DNA of 64,000 nt from Limnephilus marmoratus (taxonomy: Eukaryota; Arthropoda; Insecta; Trichoptera; Limnephilidae), in the NCBI GenBank assembly GCA_917880885.1, contig OU862927.1, forward strand, positions 21,669,450 to 21,733,449. Reading direction: 5' to 3'. The notes below the pieces were generated by a model. The model saw nothing but the letters and a program-made list of their open reading frames with translations, did no database searches and was not told where the DNA came from. Shown piece by piece: positions 54,071-64,000 of the stretch; within the stretch, counting starts at the first letter, position 1; each line of letters starts with the position of its first letter. A program made the position numbers and the translations under genes.

Positions 54071-54312
54071 ATATCTTTTTCTGTCTCCTTAATAAAATCT
54101 TATTTGAGCACAATGAACAAAGCGCGAATAACCAATTTTTCTATGTAATCAATTGAAAGAGAAGGGAAAACAATATTGATATTGTGATCGAATATTTTAG
54201 TAAAATGAAGTCTCGTAAGCATGTTTAGTATTAAATTTGGTGTTTTATGTAGGGTGTTCAATACAAAACCGCCCCGGGTGCCAACCTACCCTACGCCGCC
54301 ACTGACTCATAA

Positions 54313-54545
54313 TACGACAAGAAGGCCTCTTGCATGCCATAATGGAGGGTATGACCGAGGGGACAAACTCTAGGAAACGCCCACACCGAGAGTACCTGAA
54401 GGACCTGCTGGTGGACGTGCGCTGCTCATCATAATATGCAGACTTCAAAAGAGCCGCCCAAGACAGGGAAGAGTGGAAGAGACGAATAGAGGAAATTGCT
54501 GCAAACCAATCCCAGGATTGAAACCAGAGAGAGAGATACTCATAA
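54313..54545 (+). pseudogene. LINE ORF2 C-terminal scrap
   Basis: The frame gives RQEGLLHAIMEGMTEG, then RPHREYLKDLLVDV, then DFKRAAQDREEWKRRIEEI. It fits the extreme C-terminus of LINE ORF2 proteins (GRPxxxYLxDI...DRxxWR). One in-frame TAA at about 54433. It lies directly at the right target duplication of the hAT element, so the hAT probably inserted at the edge of this relic. Confidence 0.6.
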
Positions 54546-54719
54546 TCTAGTATCACTAAGTACATAATGTAAAGTCGATGATTCAGATTTGCTATATTTT
54601 ATTTGTATGCATGTATTAATACATTTGTGGAATCCAATTCAAAATGCGAGTTAGCACAAGAATTGTATTCATTTATATACACATAATATTCACTTGTTTA
54701 GTAGAAAATAAATTAGCAT

Positions 54720-54845
54720 GGATTCATACGCCCGTCATTCCTGGACACACCGTTCCTCCATCCCTTCCCAGAACTTCCCCTCCTTCCTTTCCCTAAAAAT
54801 ACCCGCTACACAGCATCCCCAAAACATGGTAGATATATAAATCAC
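54720..54845 (+). mobile_element. Family B 3' fragment
   Basis: TGGATTCATACGCCCGTCAT, TCCTGGACACACCG, TTCCCAGAACTTCCCCTCC and CACAGCATCCCCAAAA. Ends before the usual tail. Confidence 0.7.
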
Positions 54846-54934
54846 TGCCATGGTAAGAAAATACACAGTAATTACCTTGGGTGTCATTCTCTAGAATCAA
54901 CAAAGTTTTGAAGTATTTGTTTAACGTTTTATCA

Positions 54935-55339
54935 TTTTTTTTACATGAATACCGCACAAGAGTTCCAACTGCTCCCGTCTGAAGCCAGTGATGGCAAACC
55001 CAATTGGGGTATGTTGTGAGGCTGAAGGTAGTGGGGAGGGGAAGGAGATAGGGAAGAGGAAGGTTCGGAAGTACCAGGCTATTCAGATCTGGTCACCAAA
55101 CACGGCTAATGCCATTTCAAGCAACGTTTCAATTCTGAATGGTGGTCTCACACCAGGGCGATTTTGAAAGAACCTTCCACTCTGGAACGGGCCGCAAATA
55201 GACTATATATTATTTTTAATGAATAAATTGTGAAATAACACAAATTAATCAAAGAAAATTTATTTACCAGACCGGGATTCGATCCCGCGACCTTCGGTGT
55301 GCGAGTCAAGAGCCTTACAGCTGGACTACGCCGGCCGTC
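54935..55339 (-). mobile_element. tRNA-derived SINE, family C, copy 3
   Basis: Complete and inverted: the T-run plus ACATGAATACCGCACAAGAG at the left, then GGTATGTTGTGAGGCTGAAG, TATTCAGATCTGGTCACC and CACCAGGGCGATTTTGAA. At the right is the head with GGGATTCGATCCCGCGACC and CTGGACTACGCCGGCC. Its head end abuts a family D unit after a few bases. Confidence 0.88.
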
Positions 55340-55342
55340 AAG

Positions 55343-55560
55343 GGAAGTTAAGTGAAACCTTCAGAAAACTAAAGTAGACAAGAGTGGGGAGACTACGAAG
55401 CACCGCACAAAGAGGAGACCGATTATTCCATCTAATTCTATCGCAGGATAAATCGTGTGTATGTGTTTGTCTCTTTCTAGCGTCGCTTTTTCGTCTCATC
55501 GAATTTCTAATTACAACGGTGCTTAACAAATTTTTCGCTACAAAAACTCATCTTGACACC
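55343..55560 (-). repeat. Family D satellite unit, single dispersed copy
   Basis: GTTAAGTGAAACCTTCAGAA, AACTAAAGTAGACAAGAGTG, ACGAAGCACCGCACAAAGAG and TCTATCGCAGGATAAATC: the inverse of the array unit at 10085. Directly beside SINE C copy 3. Confidence 0.82.
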
Positions 55561-56094
55561 AAAAATACATTTGTTTACAGTTTAACTGTGAAACAAAGTC
55601 CCTTCGTTTAATATTATTTACATAGTCAGTTCGCAAAGTGGTTGCTTTCTACGAAAATACAACGTCAAAAACATGGATCACCAGTGCCCCGGATATTGTG
55701 GTTTAGGGGTATAATCTACCGTATGAACTGAGACTACATCATACAATATTTGTAAAGGACGTTTGGATGGCTTGGACACGTTATTATGCAAACACCGGAT
55801 GAACGAAGAATGAAGTGTCAGGAAATGTAATACGTTTGACGTAAAGTGGCAAACTTTCATTTTAGTTCATAACTGACGAAAACCCGTGGTTAATCACGAT
55901 ATATATACCATAATTGATATATGTATCATAATTGGAGCGATTACGCGAAAAAAATAAATTCGCCTCGATTGTTTGAGATTTTCTAGTAGGTTATTTTTTT
56001 AATTTTTCGCCAGCATTAAAAAAAATTAAAAAAACATTAAATTATTAATAAACCTTCGAATTTTGATATCGAGATATAAAAACTTATTATAGTG
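55561..56094. other. AT-rich spacer
   Basis: ATATATACCATAATTGATAT and a nearby repeat of it (55900-55935) are the only structure seen. Confidence 0.4.
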
Positions 56095-56102
56095 CTATAT
56101 AG

Positions 56103-57061
56103 TAGTCCTGGGTCGATCGTGAAAGACCTGATCGTCGAAACCCGCTCACGAGCCACCAAAGAGCGAGCGGGTTATTTATTCGTCAGCACCCGGGTCTTCC
56201 GGGACCCGTGAACAGCGACACACTCCCGCAACCTACTAACTACGACACATTCCTGCACCCCGTGACTCACGGACCGATCGCCGGGTGCCCATGTTGCGAG
56301 TGGCGAGACGTGTCAGCTCCCGAAACTCTCGAACTGCAACTGCGACACACTCGGTCGCCGATTGCCGATCAACACACACACGTGCGTGACGTAACGGTAT
56401 CCTGCTTCCTGCCCGTGTGTCACGTCTAGCGGGATTGTTTAGTAGATTCGATATTTGAATATTCGACTAGACACGGAGACGTTTTTAATAAGAGTGTATC
56501 TTGGTATTGTTAATCAAAGTGCTAAGTGCTGTTTTCATAAAAACTTTTCATTTTTCGTGTGGGTGTGAATGTAATTGTGCATTGTAATAGAAACTATAAA
56601 CTGGTAAAAGTGTAAAATGTCTAACCTTAATAAAAGAAATTATAATAAAGCATTACAGCTTACAGCTAATTTACTTATTTAAATTCTCAATAAAAGCTTC
56701 AGAACAACACGTTTTTTACAAGGTTTTTAAATCCTTCAAAACATGATAAAACATTGTTTTTTTAACCCCTGAAGCATGTCTTTTTTAAAATTTATTTCTG
56801 GGACATGACATTATTAGTTACAAGTGTGAGCTATGAGAGAACGTTCACACAATTATAACCTGGGTTTCATGTCGCGTATGACTTGGCGGTCTGGGCGGCG
56901 AGCGACTACCGCGCGGCGCACCCGTAGAAAGTAACTGGGTGATAAGTAATCGAGTTTCGTGTTTTGCATCGCGAAAGGAGCGGGTCTTCGCAACCCGCTC
57001 GTGACGCTAGTGGGTTGTGAGCGACCCGGGTCGTGTAAAACGACCGATCGACCCAGGACAA
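56103..57061 (+). mobile_element. hAT-type element with exact 8-bp target duplication
   Basis: Ends TAGTCCTGGGTCGATCG (56103) and, as complement, CGATCGACCCAGGACAA (to 57061). CTATATAG is present on both sides (56095-56102, 57062-57069) and fits the hAT preference nTnnnnAn. GC-rich subterminal regions hold short inverted motifs (CCCGCTC, GAGCGGG, ACCCGGGT). About 510 bp inside, an ATG (56617) opens a 21-codon frame (MSNLNKRNYNKALQL) behind an AT-rich leader. This may be the remains of the transposase start after internal deletion. Confidence 0.85.
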
Positions 57062-57104
57062 CTATATAGCCACTGAATTAACCTGTTTTTGACCGTTTAT
57101 CTCG

Positions 57105-58020
57105 TACAAGGTGGCATGGAAGATGTTATAATTTTTTGCAAATGGCGTCGTACGTCAATCATATTTGATATTTGTAAACTAGACAGCTGCAGAATACAAA
57201 CTGATAAGCAATGGAGCGCTATACTCCGCAAGATCGTGGAATAATTGTGTCGATTTAAGCTTTTACGCTTTTAGCGATTTTGTGTCGAAAGTCATCATGA
57301 TCATCGAGGCGCATTTCCATTTAAACGGTTACGCCAAAAAGAAAAATATTTATTTCTGGGGCACTGAAAATCCGCGTGTGATGAACGAAAAGCCATTACA
57401 TCCACTCAAAGCCACTGTATGGTGCGGCGTTCAAGCGGGAGGGAGTGATTGGGCTGTATTTTTTGAGCATTGGCATTACGGTCACTGTTACTGGCGAACG
57501 CTACAGGGCCAGGATAAACGACTTCTTACTTCCGGAATTGGATGAGCGGGGCTTGGTGAACATGTGGTTTCAACAGGACGATGCAATCGCGCACATAGCG
57601 CGAGCCCCAATGGATATTGTGAAGGAAGGGTTTCCTGGTCGCGTAATCTCTCGTTTTGGCGATTTGGTATGGCCAGCAAGATTGCCCGATTTAACCATCC
57701 CAGACTTTTTTCTTTGGGGCTATTTGAAGTCGCGGGCTTATGCCAACAAGCCTCAGACAATTGCAGCTCTTAAGACGAATATTCGACAGGAATGCGAACA
57801 GTTATCACCGGAAATCTTGCGGAAAGTCACGGAAAATGCGATAAAACGGGTACAAATGTGTATGATCAACACTGGCGGCAGGATAACATATTTTCCACTT
57901 AACAGAAAAATTTGTAAAAGTCCAAACAAAGATTTCCATCACTCAAAATCATTTTTTTTTTATTTAGTAAAAATGTTATTTTAAAACAAAATTGGATGAT
58001 TAATTTTGCGCCACCCTGTA
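57105..58020 (+). mobile_element. Mariner-type element with TA duplications
   Basis: CAAGGTGGCATGG after TA (57105-57106) and, as complement, GCGCCACCCTG before TA (58019-58020). The ends are imperfect inverted repeats (CARGGTGGCR). Size about 0.9 kb, with one broken transposase gene. It lies 43 bp to the right of the hAT element. Confidence 0.82.
57211..57984 (+). pseudogene. Tc1/mariner-superfamily transposase, deleted and frameshifted
   Basis: The start MERYTPQDRGIIVSI (57211) is the usual N-terminus of this insect transposase group. It is followed by a stop and a large deletion of the helix-turn-helix and linker. The catalytic part resumes at EAHFHLNGYAKKKNIYFWGT and KATVWCGVQAGG in one frame (57282-57440). 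It then shifts near 57445 to ITVTGERYRARINDFLLPEL, MWFQQDDAIAHIA, FPGRVISRFGDL and LPDLTIPDFFLWGYLKSRAY (to 57984). The second and third acidic residues (QQD, IPD) are kept. The first, normally DEAHF, is replaced by IEAHF. It cannot encode an active enzyme. Confidence 0.88.
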
Positions 58021-59946
58021 TTTGCAGGATTTATAAAAAAAATATTAAAAACGCGTAAAGTTTATAATCGCGCGAATCCTGGGTGTTTTTTGCTTGAAAC
58101 TGCCGTGAGGGATACTTATTCGGATCAATATAAAATATTATCGGTTTCTGTACGTTGTCTGTGGTATACTTGATAATGAAATGTGCATATCTATGGAAAA
58201 ATGACTTAATTTTATCCGTAAACAGCGGTTCATAAATTCGGCGGTAAAAAAATATTTTAAAAATTTATTTTTAATATTGTTCTAAAATAATCTACGAAGT
58301 TCGGAATTTGGACATCTATGGTCATCTAATTTTATAAATTTTGACATGCACCCATTGATTCTACAAATATATAATACTCATTTTATTCATACTAATCAAA
58401 CACAAAAACCTGCTATACGGCTTGTGTGATATAATTAAATTGTGAATTTTTAAATATTATTTTTACACGAAACAAAAAAGTGAGGTGAAGATAATATTTA
58501 TAATACAATTGTCTAATGAAATATGTATGTGTGTATTTTTTATTACCAATAATTTTAGTTAGAAAAAATGTAAAGTTAACTGTTTTCAAATCATTTTAAA
58601 GTTTGCATTCAAAAGCCTTATATTTAAAAAAATTATATGGATATTTCTAATAATACAATTTGAAAGCGTACTTCATCACCTAACAAAAGAAGTTTTTAGT
58701 ATTTGGATACGTGAATAAATATTAATTTATTTGGATTTTTATGCAAAGCCGAAATATTTTGACCGACTGACAGAATATGGTCAAAATCAATAATTAGTTG
58801 TCTTCTATCACGTCAGGTTATTTACTCCATAGGATCTAGGGAGAGCTTAAATGCTCTCCTATCGGCAGAAAGTGAAATGGGCAGAGATAGGGGAGTGACC
58901 TTCCTTTGAATACGAGGGAGGATATCCTGACATTCTCTGATATGACAGAGAAAAAGTGAGGTCATTTTTGGATTTAGATACTAAAAGTTAGTCCTGAACA
59001 AGTGTCATATCTACACAAAGAACATGCTATTTCTCTGTTTTCAACCAATATACCAGTTACTAGTAGTTTCATTCTTCAAAGCATACAAAGACAAATCGTA
59101 AATGACAAATCTTAAGGGGTCACTAACAGACAAAATCTAAGCAAGTACTAACAACTATCAAAAAAATGATTCCAACGATACCAACTTTGATAATATCATG
59201 GATTGTATTTATGACAGCCGCAAACAACGCACGAAAGTGTTAAAATCCCAAAGTTAAAATCCCAAATGTTAAAATTCAAAGTTAAAATCCCAAATGCGAT
59301 ACAACCTCGTCTCTCAGAAAAACTGGCAATCTTTTTTCGTAAGCACAAGACACAATCTTGTGTAAATAATTTCTATGCTTAAGATTCCGACCCGTGTTTT
59401 CTTAGTACAAAATTTTTGGAACAGGAGAATCTCGGCAAAGGGAGCTTTGAGCTTTTCGTTATGACCAAAGATTTAAGCCGCTCCATAACTTTGACCGAGA
59501 GTAAGCCTAATCTCCCCTTAATATAGGATCGTGTTCAACCACTGAGGAGAGGTTCAAATTTACTTAAAAGTTATGGTAAACAAAACAGTATTTCGTCAAA
59601 GATAATATTACCAAAGTTACCAAGACTAAAGGCACACTTATGGAAATTATTACTTTTGGTAAGTTAAATTTGATACGGAAATAAGCTATTTAGTAAGAAA
59701 TTGCGGTATTTTGGTGAAGTTACGGGTTCTTCTGAGATTAAACGATCTTTACTTCTGCAGCTTATTTCTTATGAACTGTGGCGATTGGAAACTTTTTTGA
59801 TACATAATAACATTAAGGATTCCACTATTTTGAAATATAGACATTTGTGGCATTTATGGATAATTTGTGGCCGAAATGCAGTATTTTTTTTTTAATTTTT
59901 CGGATTGAGTTAATAAGAATACTTTGATTCAAGTTTTCAATTTAGG
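58021..59946. other. AT-rich spacer with a short tandem motif
   Basis: No gene. GTTAAAATCCCAAA-type units repeat four times at 59238-59298. Confidence 0.45.
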
Positions 59947-60345
59947 GGGCGGGTATGGGTACCGCCGCCCTGCGAACCATTTATTGGATAACCAATATCC
60001 CTGTCAGAGGTCACCCCAATTGGTTTGCTAAGGTTTGGTGTCTTGACAGAGGTGTCTGGGATCATGAGGAGAGATTTGTCTAGATTTTGGCGGCGGAGGC
60101 GTTTATGGAGACGTTTTGATTTCTCTAGTCGGACTCTTTCGACCCATCGCCTTGCATCGCGATGGATTCATTCGTCCGTCACTCTTGGACACATTGACCC
60201 CTAGATTCCAAAACATATCTTTTTCCTACCCTTAATTTCCTCGCATTATTTTCCATGAGACGACTCTCCACATAGTATCCCCAAAGATTACATACGCCCT
60301 GAGTTGATATTTTTTCCTCGGAGCTTCTTGCATAAAGCTAATTTT
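59947..60345 (+). mobile_element. Repeat family B copy, old
   Basis: GCGGGTATGGGTACCGCCGC, ATTTATTGGATAACCAATAT, GACTCTTTCGACCCATCGCC, TTGGACACATTGACC and CATAGTATCCCCAAAGATTA, ending near CATAAAGCTAATTT. A one-base insertion near 60032 breaks the frame kept by copies 1 and 39168. Confidence 0.82.
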
Positions 60346-60570
60346 TTTTATTGGTTTTCAAGGTACAATCCCGTTAAACCGCAATAAAGCAGTTTCTCAA
60401 TAGGATGTTTAATTACAATTTAAACATACATACATAATATTATTACAATAACTACACAGATTTTCACAATTAACACACATGAATTAATTTATAAGCCATT
60501 TCTATTTAGTAACCATTGTTTCAGCATATATCTCAATCTATTTATTTATTTAAGTACATCGATTTATTTA

Positions 60571-60749
60571 TTGAGTGGGCATCGCGTTTGGGTTCCACCC
60601 GGGCGTCTCGTGTTCGATTCCTCGGCTGGCTAAGTCCTCCATCACAACACAAGCAACATTTTCGGCTTTCTGTGGTGGTAGTAGGAGATTTTCAAACATT
60701 GTTGGGTTATTCGTAACCCGGGAATGTTTGCCTTTCTTTAAAAAAAAAT
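60571..60749 (+). mobile_element. SINE family A, copy 4 (well preserved)
   Basis: TTGAGTGGGCATCGCGTTTG, B box GTTCGATTCC, CGGCTGGCTAAGTCCTCCAT, ACATTTTCGGCTTTCTG, GGGTTATTCGTAACCCGGG and TGCCTTTCTTT plus A9. The first bases of the head are missing. Confidence 0.88.
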
Positions 60750-61687
60750 GTAGAATCGCATTTTTTTAAATTACTTGGTAACATGTTAAATATTTTTGGC
60801 ACGTTATATTGCATCGTTCGCCGTCCGTAGTTATTATTATATTTTGGAACAAGCATGGGTACATTCTTTGTGAATACAAAAAAAGTTGATAATAATTTGT
60901 TAAAATATGTTCATTAAAAAATAATTTGTTTAGTGAAATTAAGTCAATGATAATTTGTTAAGATATATTAATTATTACCGCACAAGAGAGATCTTCTTAC
61001 AAATAAATATTATCTGCTTTCTTTCTTGGGCTAGGTACAAAAAAATAGGTTACAATTTATTGCCATCTGTTTTAACCGCTGTAGAAAAAAATATGGCCTC
61101 TGCATAATTATGTACCTCCATGAATTTAATTAAAAGTTTAAATGCAGCCGAGGTCGTCTGAATTTAATAAATTGCTGCACTTTGTTTTATGAATACCTAC
61201 TTTTAATAAATGATGATTTAATATTTTTTTAAACGCGGCCATAACGAAAGAAAAGTTATAAAATGTGCCATCAGGCTTAATATAATCCATGACGCGTATT
61301 TTCAGCTTTCGTAAAGTTAGAATTTATTAAAATAAAAAAAAAATATTTGTTTCAAGGGAATTAAAAAAGGCTTTTTGCCAATGTAAATAATGAAATAAAT
61401 GGGATTGGTTACCTGTCAGAAAAAAATGTCAGTTTTGTGAAGTAACAAAAAAACGAGTGTGCTTTAGACCACACGACAGAAGTAAAACTTCATTAACTTA
61501 TATCTCCCACTCAACTTCCGTTCGCCTCGCCCGACCGTTCGCCTCGCCCGATCACACTTTTCATAACGCTCTCGTCACGCATTCACCAGCTTACTACCCA
61601 AGTCAAGCGTGCGTAAAGATGTTTTACTTCAAAAAAGAAAAGACACCATATTGAGAATTTCATAATTGTTCACAATTTGAGAACTGA
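60750..61687. other. AT-rich spacer with a possible small MITE
   Basis: GAAGTAAAAC near 61480 and its complement GTTTTACTTC near 61621 bound a GC-richer block with a near duplicate, CGTTCGCCTCGCCCGA, twice (61520, 61537). Tentative. Confidence 0.35.
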
Positions 61688-61860
61688 GTATGGGCGACCA
61701 TTTTTTGGATAACCAACACCTTTACTACATATCCCTCGTACCTTTTCCTTTCCAGAACATTCTCTCCTTCCTTTCATTAAAAAGATCCCTCACACAGCAT
61801 CCCCAAAGACGACAATCCTCTGAGGGAAATTGCTTTCCCCAAGTCTTCCTAAAAAAATAA
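61688..61860 (+). mobile_element. Family B fragments (5' scrap joined to 3' end)
   Basis: GGGCGACCATTTTTTGGATA, ACCAACACCTTTACTAC, then directly TACCTTTTCCTTTCCAGAAC, TCACACAGCATCCCCAAAGA and TCTGAGGGAAATTG. The middle of B is deleted. Confidence 0.7.
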
Positions 61861-62171
61861 ATACAAGTTTTGGTCTAATATTTTTATCTAATGGAAACAA
61901 AAATTATTAAATTTGTAGAAAAATTAAATTTTAATATTACAAAATTTATCGTTCATGAGATTTCAGCAATATTTCAAAATATTAACAAACTTTTGCCATG
62001 TAAATTATTTTCGCCGAGCCTCCAGAGTAAACGAAGCAAACTGGCGGAGGCACTAAACTTGAATCCTTTATGATGGAAGAATTTTACATTTCCATTCATT
62101 CTCCGCCGCCGGTAAAATTTAGCACCGTGCTCGACTTTAATCCCGGGGCGAGGCTGCCCTCAGCTGGGCTC
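61861..62171. other. Spacer, nothing recognised
   Basis: AT-rich, then a GC-richer patch near 62140-62170. GCCGAGCCTCCAG and CTGGCGGAGGC (62013, 62040) form an imperfect hairpin. Confidence 0.4.
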
Positions 62172-63240
62172 GTAAACCAGCAGCTCGACTGTCTGCCCTT
62201 ATTTGCCTTGCCCGACCAATGGCCCTGAAAACTGTGATATCGCGTATTTGGCACGGTGATACCGTAGATTTCACATGGGCTATGCTAAAAATTTGAACCG
62301 GCCGATTTCATTGTAAAAAAGTGCCTTTCGTAAAATGATATCGGTTTGGACATCGTCTATTTGGATCTCGCCGGTGAGGACATCGTCTGTTTGGAGATCT
62401 TCTGTTTGGACCTCGTCCATAAGGACATCGTCCGTTTAGACATGTCCAATTGGATCGCTTCTGTTCGTAAGGACATCGTCTGTTTGGTGAGGACATCGTC
62501 TATTTGGACATCGTCTGTTCGACATCGTCCGTAACGACATCGTCCGTTTGGACATATTCATTTGGATATCTTCTGTTTGGAACTCGTCCGTAAGGACGTC
62601 GTCCGTTTGGACGCCCGTTTGTATATTTTCTGTTTGAACCTCGTCCATAAGGACATCTTACGTTTGGATATATTCTGTTTGGACTTCGCCCATGAGGACA
62701 TCGTCCTTTGGACATGTCCGTTTAGAAATTTTCTTTTTGGACCTCTTCCATAAATAAATCATCCGTTTGGACATGTCCGTTTGGATATCCTCTGTTTGGA
62801 TCTCGTCCGAAAAGACGCCGTCCGTTTGGACATGTTGGTTTGACTATCTTCTTGTTGGACGTCGTCCGTAAGAACATCGAACGTTTGGATTTGTCCATTT
62901 GGATATCTTCCATTTGGACATGTCCGCTTGGATATCTTTCGTTTGGACTTCTTGCGTTAGGATATCGTCCAATTGTATATGACATCTCCTGGAGTGAAAC
63001 TAGTATTAGGTAACCAACAGCTCGACTGGCAACTCTTATTTCCCTTGTCCCACCAATGGTCTTAATAACTGTGAGAATATCACAGATTTGGTCAGGTGGT
63101 ACTAACCTAAGATTTTTGAGTCTATGACTATATTGTCTATGCTAAAAATAGACGGTAGGAACTTATTAACACGATCGCATGTCGCGATATTGTAACCGGA
63201 TATGAATACTTGTTCAAAACCAAAAAAAGTGCATTTCGTA
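62172..63240. repeat. 15-bp minisatellite between direct repeats
   Basis: From about 62343 to 62980 a degenerate 15-bp unit, TTTGGACATCGTCCG (variants ATCTTCTG, CTCGTCCA, TAAGGACAT), repeats roughly 40 times. The sequence before it (62172-62340) and after it (63009-63240) are direct copies of each other: CAGCTCGACTG, CTTATTT, CCTTG/CCCTTGTC, CCACCAATGG/GACCAATGG, AACTGTGA, CTATGCTAAAAAT, AAAAAAGTGC.TTTCGTA. The period of this larger arrangement is about 837 bp. Because 15 is a multiple of 3, frames stay open on both strands (RCPNR-type peptides). Confidence 0.85.
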
Positions 63241-63410
63241 TACATATATATTAATTATTCAAAGATAATTTACATTTCGACTTTTTATACTATTATCCTT
63301 GATTTCAACCCAAATTAAATTGTTCACCATACAAATTAGCCATTCCTTCCATTTCTTTATTTATCATTTATTTAAAAATGTTTTCAAGTTATTTAAGTGG
63401 AAATTTTAGA

Positions 63411-63691
63411 GACTATGGCATACCCATGGGTAAGGGGAAGATGGGTAGTATGAGTAGTATCATCTATCTAGATTTGGTCACTAAACTCGGCTAAAGCCAT
63501 TTCAAGACATGTTTCAATTTTGCATGGTGGTCTTACAACAGACGATGCTGATGATATCTTCCGCTCTTGAACGTGCCTCAAATGCACTATATATTATTTT
63601 TAAATAAAATTTTCATGGTCACTCCTAGATACAATCCCCGGACCTCCGGATTGCTGGTCGAGGGCTATAACCCTCAACCACGGAGGCCGTC
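63411..63691 (-). mobile_element. SINE family C, copy 4 (old, inverted)
   Basis: GAGACTATGGCATACCCATG, TCTAGATTTGGTCACTAAAC, GTTTCAATTTTGCATGGTGG and ATCTTCCGCTCTTGAACGTG. The degraded head is at the right (CAATCCCCGGACC, CCACGGAGGCCGTCA). The 3' part beyond the CTATGG segment is missing. Confidence 0.78.
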
Positions 63692-64000
63692 AAATGGAAT
63701 TTCCTGTAGAATACAATATCTTTTATTGCATATCGCTGAATTTTCTTTTAGTCTTGGGGTATTTTACTCCAAATATTCAGTTAACATTCATTCACTGAGT
63801 GGTTAGCTAAGGGACACGGAAGCTAAGTGTGGTTTATGGTCAGACCGAAAGCCATTCACATTTTGTGTTGGTACTTGCCAATTAATTTGGGATTTATAAT
63901 ATTTTTTATGTTCTCTATTTTATTCAGGTGCTTGCAGGTTTTTTTACACGATGCAATGCCGCCTCGAGGAGCTTCAGGAATGTTTTTTTTTGCCTTGTTT
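63692..64000. other. AT-rich spacer to window end
   Basis: Nothing recognised. Confidence 0.4.

Larger units (their letters stand above)
52959..54304. mobile_element. hAT-type element with exact 8-bp target duplication
   Basis: Ends CAGTGGCGGCGTAAGG (52959) and, as complement, CCTACGCCGCCACTG (to 54304). ACTCATAA is present exactly on both outer sides (52951-52958, 54305-54312). The subterminal GCCCCGGGTGCCAA is also inverted between the ends. No transposase. The interior holds two tRNA-like sequences in opposite orientation and a nested inverted-repeat unit with poly-G/poly-C tracts. Confidence 0.85.

Noticed and set aside
62308..62985. Arg/Cys/Pro-rich repeat proteins on both strands
   Set aside because: Openness on both strands follows from the 15-bp period; no start context or conserved domain.

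Overview
This window looks like intergenic and intronic DNA from an insect (arthropod). It is AT-rich and crowded with transposable elements of insect type: CR1/Jockey-like and RTE-like LINEs, tRNA-derived SINEs, mariner, hAT, Harbinger, Helitron and Penelope-like relics. The one recognisable host gene is a split two-pore potassium channel gene of animal type. I cannot name the species; nothing bacterial or viral is evident.

Host gene (minus strand, about 22.55-24.05 kb): the last coding exon(s) of a K2P potassium channel. The exon opens inside the first glycine codon of the first pore signature (GYG) and carries M2, M3, the second pore (GFG) and M4. It stops at a UGA at 23229-23231. An in-frame open stretch of 171 codons follows at once, in the leaky context UGA-C, and ends at 22716. 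Two AATAAA signals follow. Upstream exons were not found anywhere in the 40 kb to the right, so most of 24-64 kb may be one repeat-filled intron, or the gene may be incomplete in this assembly.

Left part (1-22 kb): a mariner relic, a GC-rich Harbinger-like MITE, a tandem Penelope-like terminal-repeat pair with large foldbacks, a Harbinger nuclease fragment and a satellite-like array of about 232-bp units. Next comes a LINE that looks complete (11.3-17.2 kb, minus), with ORF1 (PHD finger, coiled coil, FP-like domain) and ORF2 (APE endonuclease plus reverse transcriptase) both open. Between them a 63-66 bp minisatellite lies in an extra open frame that overlaps the end of ORF1 and stops two bases before the ORF2 start. 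A broken second LINE lies at 21-22 kb.

Right part (24-64 kb): no confident host exon. It holds several repeat families, named here A, B, C and D. A and C are tRNA-headed SINEs (4 and 5 copies). B is a roughly 430-bp element, mostly on the plus strand, that shares its 3' tail with a LINE. D is the satellite unit, also found singly. There are also two well-bounded hAT-type elements with exact 8-bp target duplications (52959-54304 and 56103-57061), a third probable hAT with TATCGATA-rich ends, a mariner with TA duplications (57105-58020), a Helitron inserted between A and T (32676-33309) with two further Helitron-like elements, several LINE 3' fragments, and a 15-bp minisatellite (62.3-63.0 kb) flanked by direct repeats.

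Boundaries and copies were found by eye. Family names are given only where motifs support them. Most short open frames in the window are chance openings in repeats.
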